Below, piece after piece: positions 52,382-62,958 of a stretch of 64,000 nucleotides of DNA (position 1 is its first letter; every line of letters begins with the position of its first letter). Below the pieces are notes generated by a model. It saw nothing but the letters and a program-made list of their open reading frames with translations, had not been told where the DNA came from and ran no database searches. The translations under genes were made by a program, and so were the position numbers. Source of the stretch: Oleiharenicola sp. (GTDB lineage: Bacteria > Verrucomicrobiota > Verrucomicrobiia > Opitutales > Opitutaceae); assembly GCA_025363455.1 (NCBI GenBank), contig JANYDW010000066.1, positions 1-64,000 on the forward strand. The letters run 5' to 3'.

Positions 52382-55300
52382 CTTTTTAGCTTCTCGCGGA
52401 GATACGGGGCAGTTGGGCTCTGCTTGATCTTTAACAGCCCTTGTAGCGGGCCTTGGTAGATGATCTCTCCGCCGTGGGGTCCGCCACCGGGGCCAAGTTC
52501 GAGAATGTAGTCGGCTTCGGCGAGGAGATCGAGGTGGTGCTCGATGACGACTACGGTGTGACCTTGGTCCACGAGGTTGTGCAGGACCTTGATCAGCTTC
52601 TCGCAATCGCTGAGATGCAGGCCGATGGTCGGCTCCTCGAGCAGGTAGAGATTGCGGATGGTGATATTGCGCGAGCGTTCCTTGTAGCTCTGCAGGCCCT
52701 TGGTCAGCTCGGTGACGAGCTTGAGCCGCTGGGCCTCGCCGCCGGAAAGAGTCGGACTGCTTTGCCCGAGCGTGAGGTAGCCGAGGCCGCAATCGACCAT
52801 GAGTTTGCACACCTGCGAGAGCTGTGAGTGGAAGTCGAAGAACCCAGCGGCCTCGTCGAAGGTCAGCTGCAGCACCTGCCCGATGTTTTTCCCCCGCCAC
52901 GTGATGTCGGCCAGTTCGGGACTGTAGCGCGAGCCGCCGCAGGCATCACAGGGCAGGTAGGAATCGGCCATGAACGCCATCTCGAGCTTGATGCGGCCGG
53001 CGCCCGAGCAGGTCTCGCAGCGCCCACCCGCGGTGTTGAAGGAGAAGCGTCCGGCCGTGTACCCGCGCATCTTGGACTCGGGCAGGGTGGTGAAGAACTG
53101 GCGGATCAAGTCGAAGATACCGAGGTAGGTCGCCGGCGTGGAGCGGGGCGTCTTGCCGATGGGGGCTTGGTCGACCTCGATGACGGATTTGAAGCCTTGA
53201 GCGCCGCTCAAGGTTTCAAAGGGGAGGGAGGCTGGAGTCGGGAGACGGGAAGCGGATCGAGGCGAAGAGGACCGAGCAAGCTCGGCCCCTACATCGGAGG
53301 TGAAGCCGGATAGCCTTACGAATTCCTTGCCGGTGAGCTTGGCTTTCTTGTGCTTGATCGCGCAAGTGACGGCGGGATGGAGGATGTCCCGGAAGAGCGT
53401 GGACTTGCCCGCGCCGCTCGGGCCGCAGGCCATGATGAGCCGGCCCGGCGGCAGGCGGAGGGTTTGGCCGCGGAGGTTACGGTAGTTTATTTCCGTCAGC
53501 TGCAGGAAGCTTGTCTCTTGTAGGGGCGTGGCTTGACCACGCCCAATGCGGGCGCGCACAAGGCGCGCCCCTACAGGGTCGATCGGTCGATAGCTCCCAC
53601 GTAGCGGGTGCTTGATCCCCTTCGCTAAAAACAGGCCCGTCAGCGACGACGCATTCGCCTTGATCTCGGCGGGGGTGCCGTTGGCGAGAACTTCGCCGCC
53701 GTGGACACCTGCGCCGGGGCCTAGGTCGATGATCCGGTCAGCGCGGGCCATTAGCCCGTCATCGTGCTCGACGACGAGGAGCGTGTTGCCCTTGGCCTTG
53801 AGCGATTGAAGCGTGTCGATCAGGCGGTCATTGTCGCGGGCGTGGAGGCCGATGGAGGGTTCATCGAGGACATAGAGGACACCGCTGAGGTTCGAGCCAA
53901 GCTGGGCCGCGAGGCGGATGCGCTGGGCCTCGCCACCGGAAAGGGTCTCGGTGGGGCGCTCGAGGGAGAGGTAGTCGAGGCCGACGTGGGCGAGGAATTT
54001 CAGGCGCTCCTCGATCTGGGGCACAATATCCTGCGTGATCAGTTTGGAGCGGGCGTCGAGCTGCAGGTTGCGCAGGGTGGCGATGAGCTGCTCGGGGACG
54101 AGGCGGAGCAATTCTGGCAGGGAGATGGAAGAATCCTGTAGGGGCGCGGCTTGAGCGCGCCCTTGGGCGCGCACGAGGCGCGCCCCTACATTGCCCTTGG
54201 TTTGCTTCAAAGGCAGTCGGACCGCCCGCGCGATGCGGTTCAGGCGTTCACCGTGGCAGGTGGGGCAGGTTTTGCCCTGCGAAGCAGGGTCGTCGGGATC
54301 AAAGGATCGCAGCGCGTCGGCCACCTCGTCGGACATCTCCTCATCCTCGTCCGGCTTGAGCATCCAGTCGTAGATCCGGCCGTGGCCGCGGCAGGTCGGG
54401 CACCAGCCGCGCGGTGAGTTGAACGAGAACTGCTTCGGATCCAGCTCAGGGAAAGACTCGCCGCTGGCGATGTCGGTACGGGTGGTGGAGAACCAGGAGA
54501 GCGTTTCACCAGACGGAAGCACGATGAAACACGAACCTTTGCCCAGCTGGAGGGCCTTGTCCAAGGCAGATGACGGATGACGGATGACAGAGGACGGTGT
54601 TGGACTGGAGGCGGACGCACCCGAGCGCGGCGCGTTAGGGACAACGCGCCCTACCTTTAAGTCCGCGACGACGACCTCAATGTCATGCTCCTTGTAGCGG
54701 TCGAGTTTCTGGAAGGTGTCGGTGCGGAGCAGGCGGCCGTCAGCGCGCATCAGCTCATAGCCCTGTTTCTCGATCCACTTGGCGATCGGCTCGTGGTGGC
54801 CCTTGCGGCCGCGGATCAGGGGGGCGCACAAGTAGAGGTGCTTGGCTTTTTTTGCCTTGGGCGAGGCGAGAGTCTTTTCCAAGAGTTGTTTCAACTGGCT
54901 TGGGGAGAGGGGTGTGACCGGCCGGCCGGACTCGGGATGATGCTGGATGCCGGCGCGAGCATAGAGGAGTCGGAGGTATTGCGCTACCTCGGTGATGGTG
55001 GCGACGGTGGACTTGCGTGAACCGCGGGTGATGCGCTGCTCGATGGCGACGGTGGGCGGAATGCCGGTCAATCGGTCAATGTCGGGGCGAGGCAGCTGCT
55101 CGACGAATTGCCGGGCATAGGGGGACATTGATTCCATGAACCGGCGCTGGCCCTCGGCAAAGATGATGTCGAAGGCCAGGGTTGACTTGCCCGAGCCGGA
55201 GACGCCCGTGACGACCGAAAGCTGCCGGTGCGGAATCGAGACGCTGATGTTCTTCAGGTTGTTCTCCCGCGCGCCGAGGACTAGGAGCGAATCGGAAACC

Positions 55301-58300
55301 TGAGACTTGAAACCTGAGACCTGAGGATTGTAGGGGGCGGGATCTTCGGCGGCGATCAGTTCGGCCCGCAGGGACGCGGGTCCTCCAAGGGCTTCGCGGA
55401 GGAAGGGCGCGGTGGCAGTGTTTGTGGCGGCGATGTCCTCGGGGGTTCCCTCAGCGACGATCTTGCCGCCGTCGGCCCCGGCCTCGGGGCCGACCTCTAT
55501 GATCCAGTCGGCCGACTTCAGCACGTCGAGGTTGTGCTCGATCACGACCACGCTGTGCCCACGGTCCACGATTCGCTGGAGTACCTCCAGCAGGCGTTTC
55601 ACGTCATGGCGGTGGAGGCCGGTGGTGGGCTCATCGAGGAGGAGCAAAGCTCCTCCCGGTGAAACCTGAGCCGGCCCCGCAGGAGCTGGGCTCTCCACGG
55701 CCCGCAGAGACGCGGGCCCTCCAGAATTGGCCGCATAGTCGGAAAGATAACGGACCAGCTTGAGACGCTGGGACTCGCCGCCGGAGAGGGTGTTGAGAGG
55801 CTGGCCGAGGGGCAGGTAACCCAGGCCGACGGCGTCCAGCGAGGCGAAGCGATTGAGAATAGGCACCTGCGCGGAAAAGAATTCGAGGGCCTCGGAGATA
55901 GTCGTGTGGAGGAGGTCGTCCACGGACTTGCCATTCCACTGGATGGCGAGCACCTCGGGCTTGAAGCGCCGACCCTCGCAGATCGGGCAGGGCACGAAGA
56001 CATCGGAGAGGAATTGCATCTCGACGCGCTCGCTGCCGAGGCCCTGGCAGTGGTCGCAGCGGCCCTCGCCGCTGTTGAAAGAGAAGCTGGAGGCGCTGAA
56101 GCCGGCCTCCTGGGCCGCGGGTGTCGCGGCGTAGAGCTCGCGGATGAAGTCCCAGGCCTCGCAATAGAGCGCGGCGTTGGACCGGGGCGTGCGACTGAGC
56201 GGCGATTGGTCCACGAGGACGATCTCGGAGAAGGCGGCAGAGGTCGGTTGGTTTGCCTCCGGTTCTTGTAGGGGCGCGGCTTGACCGCGTCCCTGGGCGC
56301 GCACAAGGCGCGCCCCTACATGGTCGGTCACTGTGATGGAGGCGATTTCGGCCGGGTCCTCGGTCATCTGGCTGCGCTGGGAGAGCAGGCCCTGGTGGAT
56401 GACGTTGTCGAGCAGGGTGGACTTGCCGGAGCCGGAGACACCCGAGAGGCAGACGAGGCGCTGCAGAGGCAGTTGAAAGCTGAGATCCTTGATGTTGTGT
56501 TTGGACACCGAAGTGAATCGAAGCCAGCTCGTCTGTCTCGATTCATGATTTACGATTGATGATTTACGATTTGAAGAAACGACGGGGCGACGCTGAGCCG
56601 GCAAGTCGATGCTCTGCCGGCCGGAGAAATAGGCGCCGGTGATGCTTCGCGGGGAACGCAGCATGCCACCGACGGTGCCTTGGAAGACGATCTCGCCGCC
56701 GCGCGCGCCGGGCTCAGGGCCGACTTCGATCACGTGATCAGCCGCGCGGATCATGGCCTCATCGTGCTCCACCACGACGACCGTGTTGCCCGTGTCGGTG
56801 AGCGTGCGGATGATGCCAAGCAGGCGGTCGATGTCCCGGGGGTGCAGTCCGACCGATGGTTCGTCGAGGACGAAGAGCGTATCCACGAGCGAGGTCCCGA
56901 GACAGGAAGTGAGGTTGACGCGCTGGACCTCGCCGCCCGAGAGGGTGCGTGAGGTGCGGTCGAGCGTCAGGTAGCCAAGCCCGACCTGCACGAGGTACCG
57001 GAGGCGAGTGACGATGGAGTCGTGGGCGAGGTCGCGCTGGTGGAGCGATGAGTCGGATTTATCGCGACCAAGGTCGCTCCCACAGGAACGGACCAAATCC
57101 AGCAATTTGCCGACGGGAAGTTGGTAGAGTTGGGGCAGCGTATGATTCTGCCATTTCCAGCACAATGCCTCGGGCTGGAGACGGGCGCCACCGCACTCGG
57201 GGCACTGGTTGTAGGACCGATACCGCGACAGGAAAACCCGCACGTGCATCTTGTAGGTCGTTTTCTCGAGATAGCGGAAGAACCCTTTCAGGCCGTACCA
57301 GTATTTCGGCCAGGCCTTGGTCTCGCCATCGTAGCCCGGGGACCCGTCGATGATGAAAGCCTTCTGCTCGGCGGTGAGCTGGGCGAAAGGGACCTTGGTC
57401 GGGAGACCGAGTTTCCTGGCGAACTGCAGGAGGTCTTTCTTCGACTCGCCGTAAACCTCGCCTTCCCAGGCCCGGATGGCGCCGTCCTCGATGGAGAGCG
57501 AGTGGTCGGGAATCGCCAGGCGGTAGTCAATATCGATGACCCGGCCGAAGCCCCGGCACTTCGGGCAGGCTCCGAGCGGGGAGTTGAAGGAGAACATCCC
57601 TGGTGTGGCTGGGCGGAAAGTACGGCCGGTCTTCGGCGAGTGCAGGCCGCGGGAGAAGTGGCCGGCGGGAGAAAAGAGCCCGGAAAAAGCAGGTCGGGGT
57701 TTATCCCCGACATCGGGGGATTCAGTCGGGCGTAAAGCCCGACCTACATTCTGCGGCGCAAACAAAAACACCTCGCCTTTGCCGAAGTGCAGGGCGGCTT
57801 CGCAGGCCTCGAGGAAGCGGGGCTTGTTGTCGGTGGAAATCAGGAGGCGGTCCTGGATGACGAAAATGAACGTCGAACTCTCAACGCCCAACTTTGAACG
57901 CTCAAGTCTCGAACCCGAAGAGAGAACTTCGAGCAGATCCTCAATTTTGGCGAGTTCGAGAGATGGCTCCTTGAACGTTGAGCGTTCAGCGTTGGGCGTT
58001 GAACGTTGTGCCGCAGGCACCAAAACGCGGGTATAGCCCTGGCTCTTGATGCTGGTGAGAACCTCGGCCCACTTGAGATTGTCGGGCTTGGCGATGCGGA
58101 AGCAGAGCAGAAGGGTCGCGGCGGGACGAGCGGCAAGGGTCTTGGCCCAGATGGTCGCTGGGGTGTCGTCCTCGACCTTCTCGCCGGTTGCAGGGTCGTA
58201 GCACGCGGCGACATGGCTGAACCAGACTTTGAAAAAATCGGTCAGCTCGGTCATGGTGCCGATGGTGGAACGGGAGGTTTTGACGGTGTTGGTTTGCTCG

Positions 58301-58587
58301 ATGGCGATGGACGGGCGGATGTTTTCCACCGAGTCGACCTTCGGCTTGTCGAGGAGGTCGAGGAACTGCCGGGTGTAGGCGCTGAAGGTCTCGACGTAGC
58401 GGCGCTGGCCCTCGGCGTGGAGGGTACCGAAGACAAGCGAGGACTTGCCCGCACCGCTCAGGCCGGTGACGACGATATATCGACCCAGCGGCAGATCGAG
58501 GTCGAAGCCCTTGAGATTATTCTGCCGGACGCCGCGCAGGCGGATGGATTCGGGGGCTGAGCTGGGCGGAGTCGGCACGGCAGGCAC
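52378..58587 (-). CDS. uvrA: Excinuclease ABC subunit A, tandem-fused (four ABC modules, 2069 aa), with many in-frame repeat insertions
   Basis: Four Walker A motifs ([40 protein letters not shown]) and four LSGGE signatures ([44 protein letters not shown]), CxxC zinc modules. Confidence 0.95.
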   Translation of the reverse strand: MPAVPTPPSSAPESIRLRGVRQNNLKGFDLDLPLGRYIVVTGLSGAGKSSLVFGTLHAEGQRRYVETFSAYTRQFLDLLDKPKVDSVENIRPSIAIEQTNTVKTSRSTIGTMTELTDFFKVWFSHVAACYDPATGEKVEDDTPATIWAKTLAARPAATLLLCFRIAKPDNLKWAEVLTSIKSQGYTRVLVPAAQRSTPNAERSTFKEPSLELAKIEDLLEVLSSGSRLERSKLGVESSTFIFVIQDRLLISTDNKPRFLEACEAALHFGKGEVFLFAPQNVGRALRPTESPDVGDKPRPAFSGLFSPAGHFSRGLHSPKTGRTFRPATPGMFSFNSPLGACPKCRGFGRVIDIDYRLAIPDHSLSIEDGAIRAWEGEVYGESKKDLLQFARKLGLPTKVPFAQLTAEQKAFIIDGSPGYDGETKAWPKYWYGLKGFFRYLEKTTYKMHVRVFLSRYRSYNQCPECGGARLQPEALCWKWQNHTLPQLYQLPVGKLLDLVRSCGSDLGRDKSDSSLHQRDLAHDSIVTRLRYLVQVGLGYLTLDRTSRTLSGGEVQRVNLTSCLGTSLVDTLFVLDEPSVGLHPRDIDRLLGIIRTLTDTGNTVVVVEHDEAMIRAADHVIEVGPEPGARGGEIVFQGTVGGMLRSPRSITGAYFSGRQSIDLPAQRRPVVSSNRKSSIVNHESRQTSWLRFTSVSKHNIKDLSFQLPLQRLVCLSGVSGSGKSTLLDNVIHQGLLSQRSQMTEDPAEIASITVTDHVGARLVRAQGRGQAAPLQEPEANQPTSAAFSEIVLVDQSPLSRTPRSNAALYCEAWDFIRELYAATPAAQEAGFSASSFSFNSGEGRCDHCQGLGSERVEMQFLSDVFVPCPICEGRRFKPEVLAIQWNGKSVDDLLHTTISEALEFFSAQVPILNRFASLDAVGLGYLPLGQPLNTLSGGESQRLKLVRYLSDYAANSGGPASLRAVESPAPAGPAQVSPGGALLLLDEPTTGLHRHDVKRLLEVLQRIVDRGHSVVVIEHNLDVLKSADWIIEVGPEAGADGGKIVAEGTPEDIAATNTATAPFLREALGGPASLRAELIAAEDPAPYNPQVSGFKSQVSDSLLVLGARENNLKNISVSIPHRQLSVVTGVSGSGKSTLAFDIIFAEGQRRFMESMSPYARQFVEQLPRPDIDRLTGIPPTVAIEQRITRGSRKSTVATITEVAQYLRLLYARAGIQHHPESGRPVTPLSPSQLKQLLEKTLASPKAKKAKHLYLCAPLIRGRKGHHEPIAKWIEKQGYELMRADGRLLRTDTFQKLDRYKEHDIEVVVADLKVGRVVPNAPRSGASASSPTPSSVIRHPSSALDKALQLGKGSCFIVLPSGETLSWFSTTRTDIASGESFPELDPKQFSFNSPRGWCPTCRGHGRIYDWMLKPDEDEEMSDEVADALRSFDPDDPASQGKTCPTCHGERLNRIARAVRLPLKQTKGNVGARLVRAQGRAQAAPLQDSSISLPELLRLVPEQLIATLRNLQLDARSKLITQDIVPQIEERLKFLAHVGLDYLSLERPTETLSGGEAQRIRLAAQLGSNLSGVLYVLDEPSIGLHARDNDRLIDTLQSLKAKGNTLLVVEHDDGLMARADRIIDLGPGAGVHGGEVLANGTPAEIKANASSLTGLFLAKGIKHPLRGSYRPIDPVGARLVRARIGRGQATPLQETSFLQLTEINYRNLRGQTLRLPPGRLIMACGPSGAGKSTLFRDILHPAVTCAIKHKKAKLTGKEFVRLSGFTSDVGAELARSSSPRSASRLPTPASLPFETLSGAQGFKSVIEVDQAPIGKTPRSTPATYLGIFDLIRQFFTTLPESKMRGYTAGRFSFNTAGGRCETCSGAGRIKLEMAFMADSYLPCDACGGSRYSPELADITWRGKNIGQVLQLTFDEAAGFFDFHSQLSQVCKLMVDCGLGYLTLGQSSPTLSGGEAQRLKLVTELTKGLQSYKERSRNITIRNLYLLEEPTIGLHLSDCEKLIKVLHNLVDQGHTVVVIEHHLDLLAEADYILELGPGGGPHGGEIIYQGPLQGLLKIKQSPTAPYLREKLKR
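53227..53291. repeat. In uvrA: 7-bp-period array plus GTAGGGGCCGAGCTTGCTCGGTCC palindrome
   Basis: GGAGGCT GGAGTCG GGAGACG GGAAGCG (53227-53254) then GGACCGAGCAAGCTCGGCCCCTAC. Confidence 0.8.
53520..53574. repeat. In uvrA: BIME-like palindrome GTAGGGGCGTGGCTTGACCACGCCC...GGGCGCGCACAAGGCGCGCCCCTAC
   Basis: Encodes [19 protein letters not shown]. Confidence 0.9.
54138..54189. repeat. In uvrA: second copy of the same palindrome
   Basis: GTAGGGGCGCGGCTTGAGCGCGCCCTTGGGCGCGCACGAGGCGCGCCCCTAC; encodes [18 protein letters not shown]. Confidence 0.9.
54568..54655. repeat. In uvrA: 7-bp-period array plus GTAGGGCGCGTTGTCCCTAACGCGCC palindrome
   Basis: AGATGAC GGATGAC GGATGAC AGAGGAC (54568-54595); GGCGCGTTAGGGACAACGCGCCCTAC (54630-54655). 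Confidence 0.8.
55295..55386. repeat. In uvrA: 7-bp-period array plus GGAGGACCCGCGTCCCTGCGGGCC palindrome
   Basis: GAAACCT GAGACTT GAAACCT GAGACCT GAGGATT (55295-55329); GGCCCGCAGGGACGCGGGTCCTCC (about 55363-55386). Confidence 0.85.
55684..55723. repeat. In uvrA: GGAG-headed palindrome
   Basis: GGAGCTGGGCTCTCCACGGCCCGCAGAGACGCGGGCCCTCC; encodes [16 protein letters not shown], and GGPASLRAE recurs at the 55363 copy. Confidence 0.8.
56268..56319. repeat. In uvrA: third copy of the GTAGGGGCGCGGCTTGACCGCG palindrome
   Basis: Encodes [18 protein letters not shown]. Confidence 0.9.
56540..56574. repeat. In uvrA: 7-bp-period array GATTNNN
   Basis: GATTCAT GATTTAC GATTGAT GATTTAC GATTTGA; encodes [12 protein letters not shown]. 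Confidence 0.85.
57061..57084. repeat. In uvrA: TGTGGGAGCGACCTTGGTCGCGAT palindrome
   Basis: GCGACC-AA-GGTCGC stem with GTGG head. Confidence 0.7.
57689..57747. repeat. In uvrA: GCAGGTCGGGGTTTATCCCCGACATCG...TCGGGCGTAAAGCCCGACCTAC
   Basis: Same family as intergenic 22000-22061; encodes [20 protein letters not shown]. Confidence 0.9.
57869..58008. repeat. In uvrA: inverted pair of 7-bp-period arrays
   Basis: AAC/AAG at 57876, 57883, 57890, 57897, 57904; return arm TTGAACG TTGAGCG TTCAGCG TTGGGCG TTGAACG TTG (57971-58008). Confidence 0.85.
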
Positions 58588-58690
58588 TGAATGGTGACGA
58601 ATCAGCGGAATGCAAACCGGCAGGGACGGCAGCCGCAGATTGCTGACATGACGCTGTCAGGAGTGACTTTCGCGTAGGCGCGATAGCGCG

Positions 58691-58753
58691 GTAGGGACGG
58701 ACCGCCGGGCCGTCCGCGAATACCTTTCGGCGCGCCCAGCGGTCGCGCCCTAC
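58691..58753. repeat. BIME-like palindrome upstream of uvrA
   Basis: GTAGGGACGGACCGCCGGGCCGTCC...GGCGCGCCCAGCGGTCGCGCCCTAC. Confidence 0.85.
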
Positions 58754-58828
58754 CGGGTCGGGTAGTCCCACGAGCCCGACCCTCCAGCGTCGATCCCGGC
58801 CCGCAGAGACGCGGACCCTCCACCAAAC

Positions 58829-59914
58829 TCACCCCTTGGTCAGATCCCGGAAGAGATTCAAATGGGCCTGGACCTGCCGCTCGGGCACAAAATGCGACTG
58901 GGCGTGCCGGCGGGCGTGTTCGGCGAAGCGTTTGCGTAGGGCCGGTTCGCGGATGAGACGATCCAGCGCCACAACAAAGGCGGCCTGCTCGAGATTCTTG
59001 ATCAGGTAGCCGGATCGATCAGGCGCGAAACATTCTCCGACGCCCACGATGTCGTAGGCGACGGCGGGTAGACCGTGGAGCTGGGCCTCGATGAGGTAAT
59101 TGGACAACGACTCGCTCTGGGAGGTCAGGACGGCGAGGTCGGCGGCGAGGTAGAGCGGGGTAGGTTCGGGTTGGTAGCCGAGGAACTTTACCCGTCCGCC
59201 CAAGCCGAGGTCATGGGCGAGGCGCTCGCATTTCTTCCGTGTCGGTCCCTCGCCGGCGAACCAGAGCTGCCAGTCGACGTAGCCAGGCAGCCGGGCGCAG
59301 ATCTCGATCAGCTCTCGCTGGTTTTTCCAAGGCCGGAACATGGCGACGTTGAGCAGGACGACCGTGCTGGGATTGGCGCCGTGGTACCGGCGCAACGCCA
59401 GGTTGCGCGTGGCGGTGTCGTCGGTGAAGCGGAGCACGGGATTGTGGATGACCGTGACCTTGTGGCCGGGGATGTCGTGGGCGTCCGTGATGACCCGCTT
59501 GGCCACATGGCTGTTGGCGATGATGTGGCGGCAGAGCCGCAGCGAGCGCACGAAGAGCATGGGCAGAACCTTGCCCGTGCGCATGGTGCAGATGACGGCT
59601 GCCCGGGGCAGGCGCGACTGGATGAAGCCCGCATAGCAGTTGGCCATGCGGCCCATGCAAAGCACGAGGTCGGGGGCGGCCTCCTCGGCGGAGCGCAACA
59701 ACCGCGGGGCGAACCAGTCGAGGCGCGTGTCGAAGGGTTGCAGCGACCGGAAGGCGAAGGGCTGTTGTTCGCCGTCGAGTTCCAACACACCGCGCGGCCG
59801 GAAGGTGAGGAGAGTGACCTCGTGCCCGGCCTTGGCGAACGCCGTGGCCATGAAGACCGACTGGCGCTCGGTGCCGCCGCTGCGGAGGTAGTCTTGGACG
59901 ATGAGAATTTTCAT
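58829..59914 (-). CDS. Glycosyltransferase (GT-B fold, group 1/GT4-like)
   Basis: MKILIVQDYLRSGGTERQSVFMATAFAKAGHEVTLLTF; LNVAMFRPWKNQRELIEI; SQSESLSNYLIEAQLHGLPAVAYDIVGVGECF. Confidence 0.92.
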   Translation of the reverse strand: MKILIVQDYLRSGGTERQSVFMATAFAKAGHEVTLLTFRPRGVLELDGEQQPFAFRSLQPFDTRLDWFAPRLLRSAEEAAPDLVLCMGRMANCYAGFIQSRLPRAAVICTMRTGKVLPMLFVRSLRLCRHIIANSHVAKRVITDAHDIPGHKVTVIHNPVLRFTDDTATRNLALRRYHGANPSTVVLLNVAMFRPWKNQRELIEICARLPGYVDWQLWFAGEGPTRKKCERLAHDLGLGGRVKFLGYQPEPTPLYLAADLAVLTSQSESLSNYLIEAQLHGLPAVAYDIVGVGECFAPDRSGYLIKNLEQAAFVVALDRLIREPALRKRFAEHARRHAQSHFVPERQVQAHLNLFRDLTKG

Positions 59915-59955
59915 TGCTCCGCAGGGGGGTGCGGCAAAAGTCACGCCATCATTCA

Positions 59956-60369
59956 ATGAACAACGCGTTCGTCAATCTGCTGGTGCGGTGGCTTATTTTG
60001 GCGCTGGGCGTCGTCCTCGCGGAGAAGCTCGTGCCGGGCATCAAGTGCGACGACGGGTTGACGCTGGCCGTCGTGGTGCTGCTCCTGAGCTTCTTCAACG
60101 TTGTCCTCAAGCCCCTGCTCCTGCTTTTCACTCTGCCCTTCATTGTCCTCTCGCTCGGGTTGGGTATCTGGGTGATCAACGCCCTGTTGTTCTACGTCGT
60201 CGGCCGGCTGGTGGACGGCTTCCACGTCGCCGGTTTCGGATCGGCGTTGCTGGGTGCGTTGATCGTCAGCGTGACCAACCTGGTCCTGAGCCGGCTCATG
60301 ATGCCGCCGCGCAAACCGCCGGGCCCGCCGCGCGCCCAAGCCAAGCGCGAGGACGTGATTGATATTTGA
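59956..60369 (+). CDS. Phage holin family 4-like (DUF/PF04020-type) membrane protein
   Basis: MNNAFVNLLVRWLILALGVVLAEKLVPGIKCDDGLTLAVVVLLLSFFNVVLKPLLLLFTLPFIVLSLGLGIWVINALLFYVV. Confidence 0.88.
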   Translation: MNNAFVNLLVRWLILALGVVLAEKLVPGIKCDDGLTLAVVVLLLSFFNVVLKPLLLLFTLPFIVLSLGLGIWVINALLFYVVGRLVDGFHVAGFGSALLGALIVSVTNLVLSRLMMPPRKPPGPPRAQAKREDVIDI

Positions 60370-60490
60370 GGTGGAACGCGGCCTCCGGACGCGTTTGTGG
60401 GAGAAGCCCGTCCAGAGGCCGGGCTCCACCTTAGTTTCAATTTGACGCGACCCGCCCCCGGGGCGACTTTCCCCGTTCACAAATCCAATT

Positions 60491-61885
60491 ATGTCAGACG
60501 CAATTTACGACTTGGTGATCATCGGCGGTGGTCCTGCCGGTTACGTGGCTGCAATCCGCGCCGGGCAGCTCGGCAAGAAAGTTGCAGTCATCGAACTGGA
60601 GCGTGCCGGTGGGACGTGCCTCAACTGGGGTTGCATCCCGACCAAGGCCTTGCTCAAGAGCGCCGAGCTCTACCGTACGTTGCAGAAAGCCGAGGCTTAC
60701 GGCCTGAGTGTCACCGGCGTGTCATTTGACTTCGCCAAGGTCGTCGAACGTTCGCGCGGCGTGGCGGCCCAGATGGCCAAGGGCGTCGAGTTCCTCTTCA
60801 AGAAAAACAAAGTGGATTACTTCGTCGGCAAGGGTTCGGTCGTGATGCCCGGCATGGTTGAGGTCACGGCGGGCGAACACCGGGGAAAGTTTTTCAAGAC
60901 GAAGAACATCCTCCTCTGCACCGGCCAGAAGCCGAAGCAGCTGCCGAACCTGCCGGCCGACGGCACCCGCGTGCTGACGTCCCGCGAGGCGCTGGCCGCC
61001 AAGTCCCCGCCAAAGTCCATTGCCATCATCGGCGCCGGCGCCATCGGCGTGGAGTTTGCGTATTTCTTCAACGCCTTCGGCGTGAAGGTTACGCTCATAG
61101 AGATGCTGCCGCAGATTCTTCCCGTCGAAGACGAGGAGGTCGCGAAGCTCCTGGAGCGCAGTTTCACCAAGCAGGGCATGGCGGTCCATACCGGCACCAA
61201 GTGCGAGAACATCCGCTCCGGCGAAAAAAGCGTGAAGCTCGACCTCGTGAAGGACGGCGCCAAGACCGAACTCGAGGTCGAGACAATCCTCGTCGCCATC
61301 GGCATCACGGCCGCCCTAGACGGGCTGGTCTCACCCAAGGTGAAGCTCGAGCTCGATCGCGGTTTCGTGAAGGTCGATGCCAATTACCAGACCAGCACGC
61401 CGGGAGTCTACGCCGCCGGGGACATCCAGGGCCCGCCGTGGCTCGCGCACGTCGCCTCGTTCCGCGCGGTGCAGGCCGTCGAGGGCATGTTCGGCCACGC
61501 CAAGCCGAAACAGGTCGGCAATTTTCCGGGTTGCACGTACTGCCAGCCGCAGGTGGCCAGCACGGGCCTCACGGAGAAGCAGGCCAAGGAGAAGAAGCTC
61601 GACTACAAGGTCGGTAAGTTTCCTTTCACCGCGGTCGGCAAGGCCGTTGCGGCCGGCGACACCGAGGGCTTCGTCAAGGTCATCGCCGACACGAAGACCG
61701 GCGAAATCCTCGGCGTGCACATCATCGGCAACGAGGCCACGGAGCTCATCGCCGAGTACGTCATGGCGATTGACCAGGAAATCACGATCGAAGAGATCCA
61801 CCATTCGATCCACGCCCACCCGACGCTGTCCGAGGCCCTCGGCGAGGCCGCATTGGCGAGCCTCGGCCAGGCGATCCACATCTGA
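60491..61885 (+). CDS. lpdA: Dihydrolipoyl dehydrogenase
   Basis: YDLVIIGGGPAGYVAAIRAGQLGKKVAVIELERAGGTCLNWGCIPTKALLKSAEL; GVYAAGDIQGPPWLAHVAS; HSIHAHPTLSEALGEA. Confidence 0.96.
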   Translation: MSDAIYDLVIIGGGPAGYVAAIRAGQLGKKVAVIELERAGGTCLNWGCIPTKALLKSAELYRTLQKAEAYGLSVTGVSFDFAKVVERSRGVAAQMAKGVEFLFKKNKVDYFVGKGSVVMPGMVEVTAGEHRGKFFKTKNILLCTGQKPKQLPNLPADGTRVLTSREALAAKSPPKSIAIIGAGAIGVEFAYFFNAFGVKVTLIEMLPQILPVEDEEVAKLLERSFTKQGMAVHTGTKCENIRSGEKSVKLDLVKDGAKTELEVETILVAIGITAALDGLVSPKVKLELDRGFVKVDANYQTSTPGVYAAGDIQGPPWLAHVASFRAVQAVEGMFGHAKPKQVGNFPGCTYCQPQVASTGLTEKQAKEKKLDYKVGKFPFTAVGKAVAAGDTEGFVKVIADTKTGEILGVHIIGNEATELIAEYVMAIDQEITIEEIHHSIHAHPTLSEALGEAALASLGQAIHI

Positions 61886-61922
61886 GTCGCCACAGGTTTC
61901 TCGCGAAGATAACGAAGGATTT

Positions 61923-61952
61923 GAAGGCCGGCGGTTCCGCCGGCCTTTATTT
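61923..61952. terminator. Rho-independent terminator between convergent genes
   Basis: AAGGCCGGCGG-TT-CCGCCGGCCTTTATTTTG. Confidence 0.85.
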
Positions 61953-62531
61953 TGTTTTTAGGGAAACAACCGGTGGTTGCGGCAAACGTCGCGTTTGCGC
62001 GGCCTCGATCAGTCGGTTGATGTCCACAGGATCGAGGTTGAGATCAACGTGGGGGGGCAGGGTTTCATCATTTGCCGGGTTGGGCAACTTCGGTAGAGTA
62101 TGAGGAGCAATCGCCAGCTCACCCATTATCATAAACTGACATTCTTCATAAAGATCGGCGGGGATTAGGCAGCCCACTCCAGGCAAACCAGCGGCAGCGC
62201 GATAGAATGTGCGTTTTGCACGCTCATCGTGCATTTCCCAGAACACCAGCAGCACGGAGCCGGTCAGAGCCGCCACACCCGCGCCGCACTTCAGGATGCG
62301 GCGGCGATAAGACTCCTCCTTGCCCTTCACGGGACGCCGGATGGCGATCTTGTAGCGGGCGCAGAATGAAGCAGCAGGGGAGGAGAGCAGCTTCAACCGT
62401 TCGCTGACCGTCATGGCCTCCAGGTTGTGGACGTTCTTCTTGCAGTAAGAACAGAAGCGGCTCGTCTCATTGCCAGACATGCCTTCCCAGGATTTGGGGC
62501 AAAGCAGGGTGGGGATCAGCATGTTGTCCAT
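61947..62531 (-). CDS. Hypothetical single-TM protein with CxxC zinc-ribbon-like N-terminus
   Basis: CPKSWEGMSGNETSRFCSYCKKNVHNLEAMTVSERLKLL, then one TM helix. Confidence 0.75.
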   Translation of the reverse strand: MDNMLIPTLLCPKSWEGMSGNETSRFCSYCKKNVHNLEAMTVSERLKLLSSPAASFCARYKIAIRRPVKGKEESYRRRILKCGAGVAALTGSVLLVFWEMHDERAKRTFYRAAAGLPGVGCLIPADLYEECQFMIMGELAIAPHTLPKLPNPANDETLPPHVDLNLDPVDINRLIEAAQTRRLPQPPVVSLKTK

Positions 62532-62570
62532 CGCCTATGAGACGAAGCAACCCGAGGTTTATTAGCGGTG

Positions 62571-62757
62571 GGTCTAATACCCCGCAGCTTGCGTCGGCTT
62601 GGTCGGGAGTAGGAGCCTGCTTGCAGGCGATTCTGCGGTCGGTCCGATGGCGGGCGTTCCGAATCGCCTGCAAGCAGGCTCCTACAAAAAACGGCCCGAA
62701 AACATCGGCCTGGCTGTCTGATCTAATGCCTCGGGGCGTGCCCCGAGGATCTTTATT
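62571..62757. repeat. Composite ~200-bp repeat (copy 2, with complete GTAGGAGCCTGC BIME inside)
   Basis: AATACCCCGCAGCTTGCG...GTAGGAGCCTGCTTGCAGG...CTCCTACAAAAAACGGCCCGAAAA...AATGCCTCGGGGCGTGCCCCGAGGATCTTTA. Confidence 0.85.
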
Positions 62758-62958
62758 AGATAACTCATGAACTTTGGCGTCGCAGCTTTTTGCGCGAGGT
62801 AACGGAAGGGGAAGACCAGAAGTCCGCAGGCATTCGAGCCAGCGCTGGAATTGATATAAGGTTAATACCCACGGTGGGAACAAGGGTTTGCTCAGGCATT
62901 AGCCCTTGCGAGAATTCAAGATGGTGGGTTATATTATGAATGCTGCAGAGCACACGCG

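Noticed and set aside
52378-58587. uvrA as an assembly artefact or pseudogene
   Set aside because: The whole 2069-codon frame is open with all catalytic motifs intact despite many insertions, so an in-frame constraint is more likely; still worth verifying with reads.
59956-60369. Prophage remnant suggested by holin-family similarity
   Set aside because: This family is common as a chromosomal membrane protein and no other phage genes are nearby.
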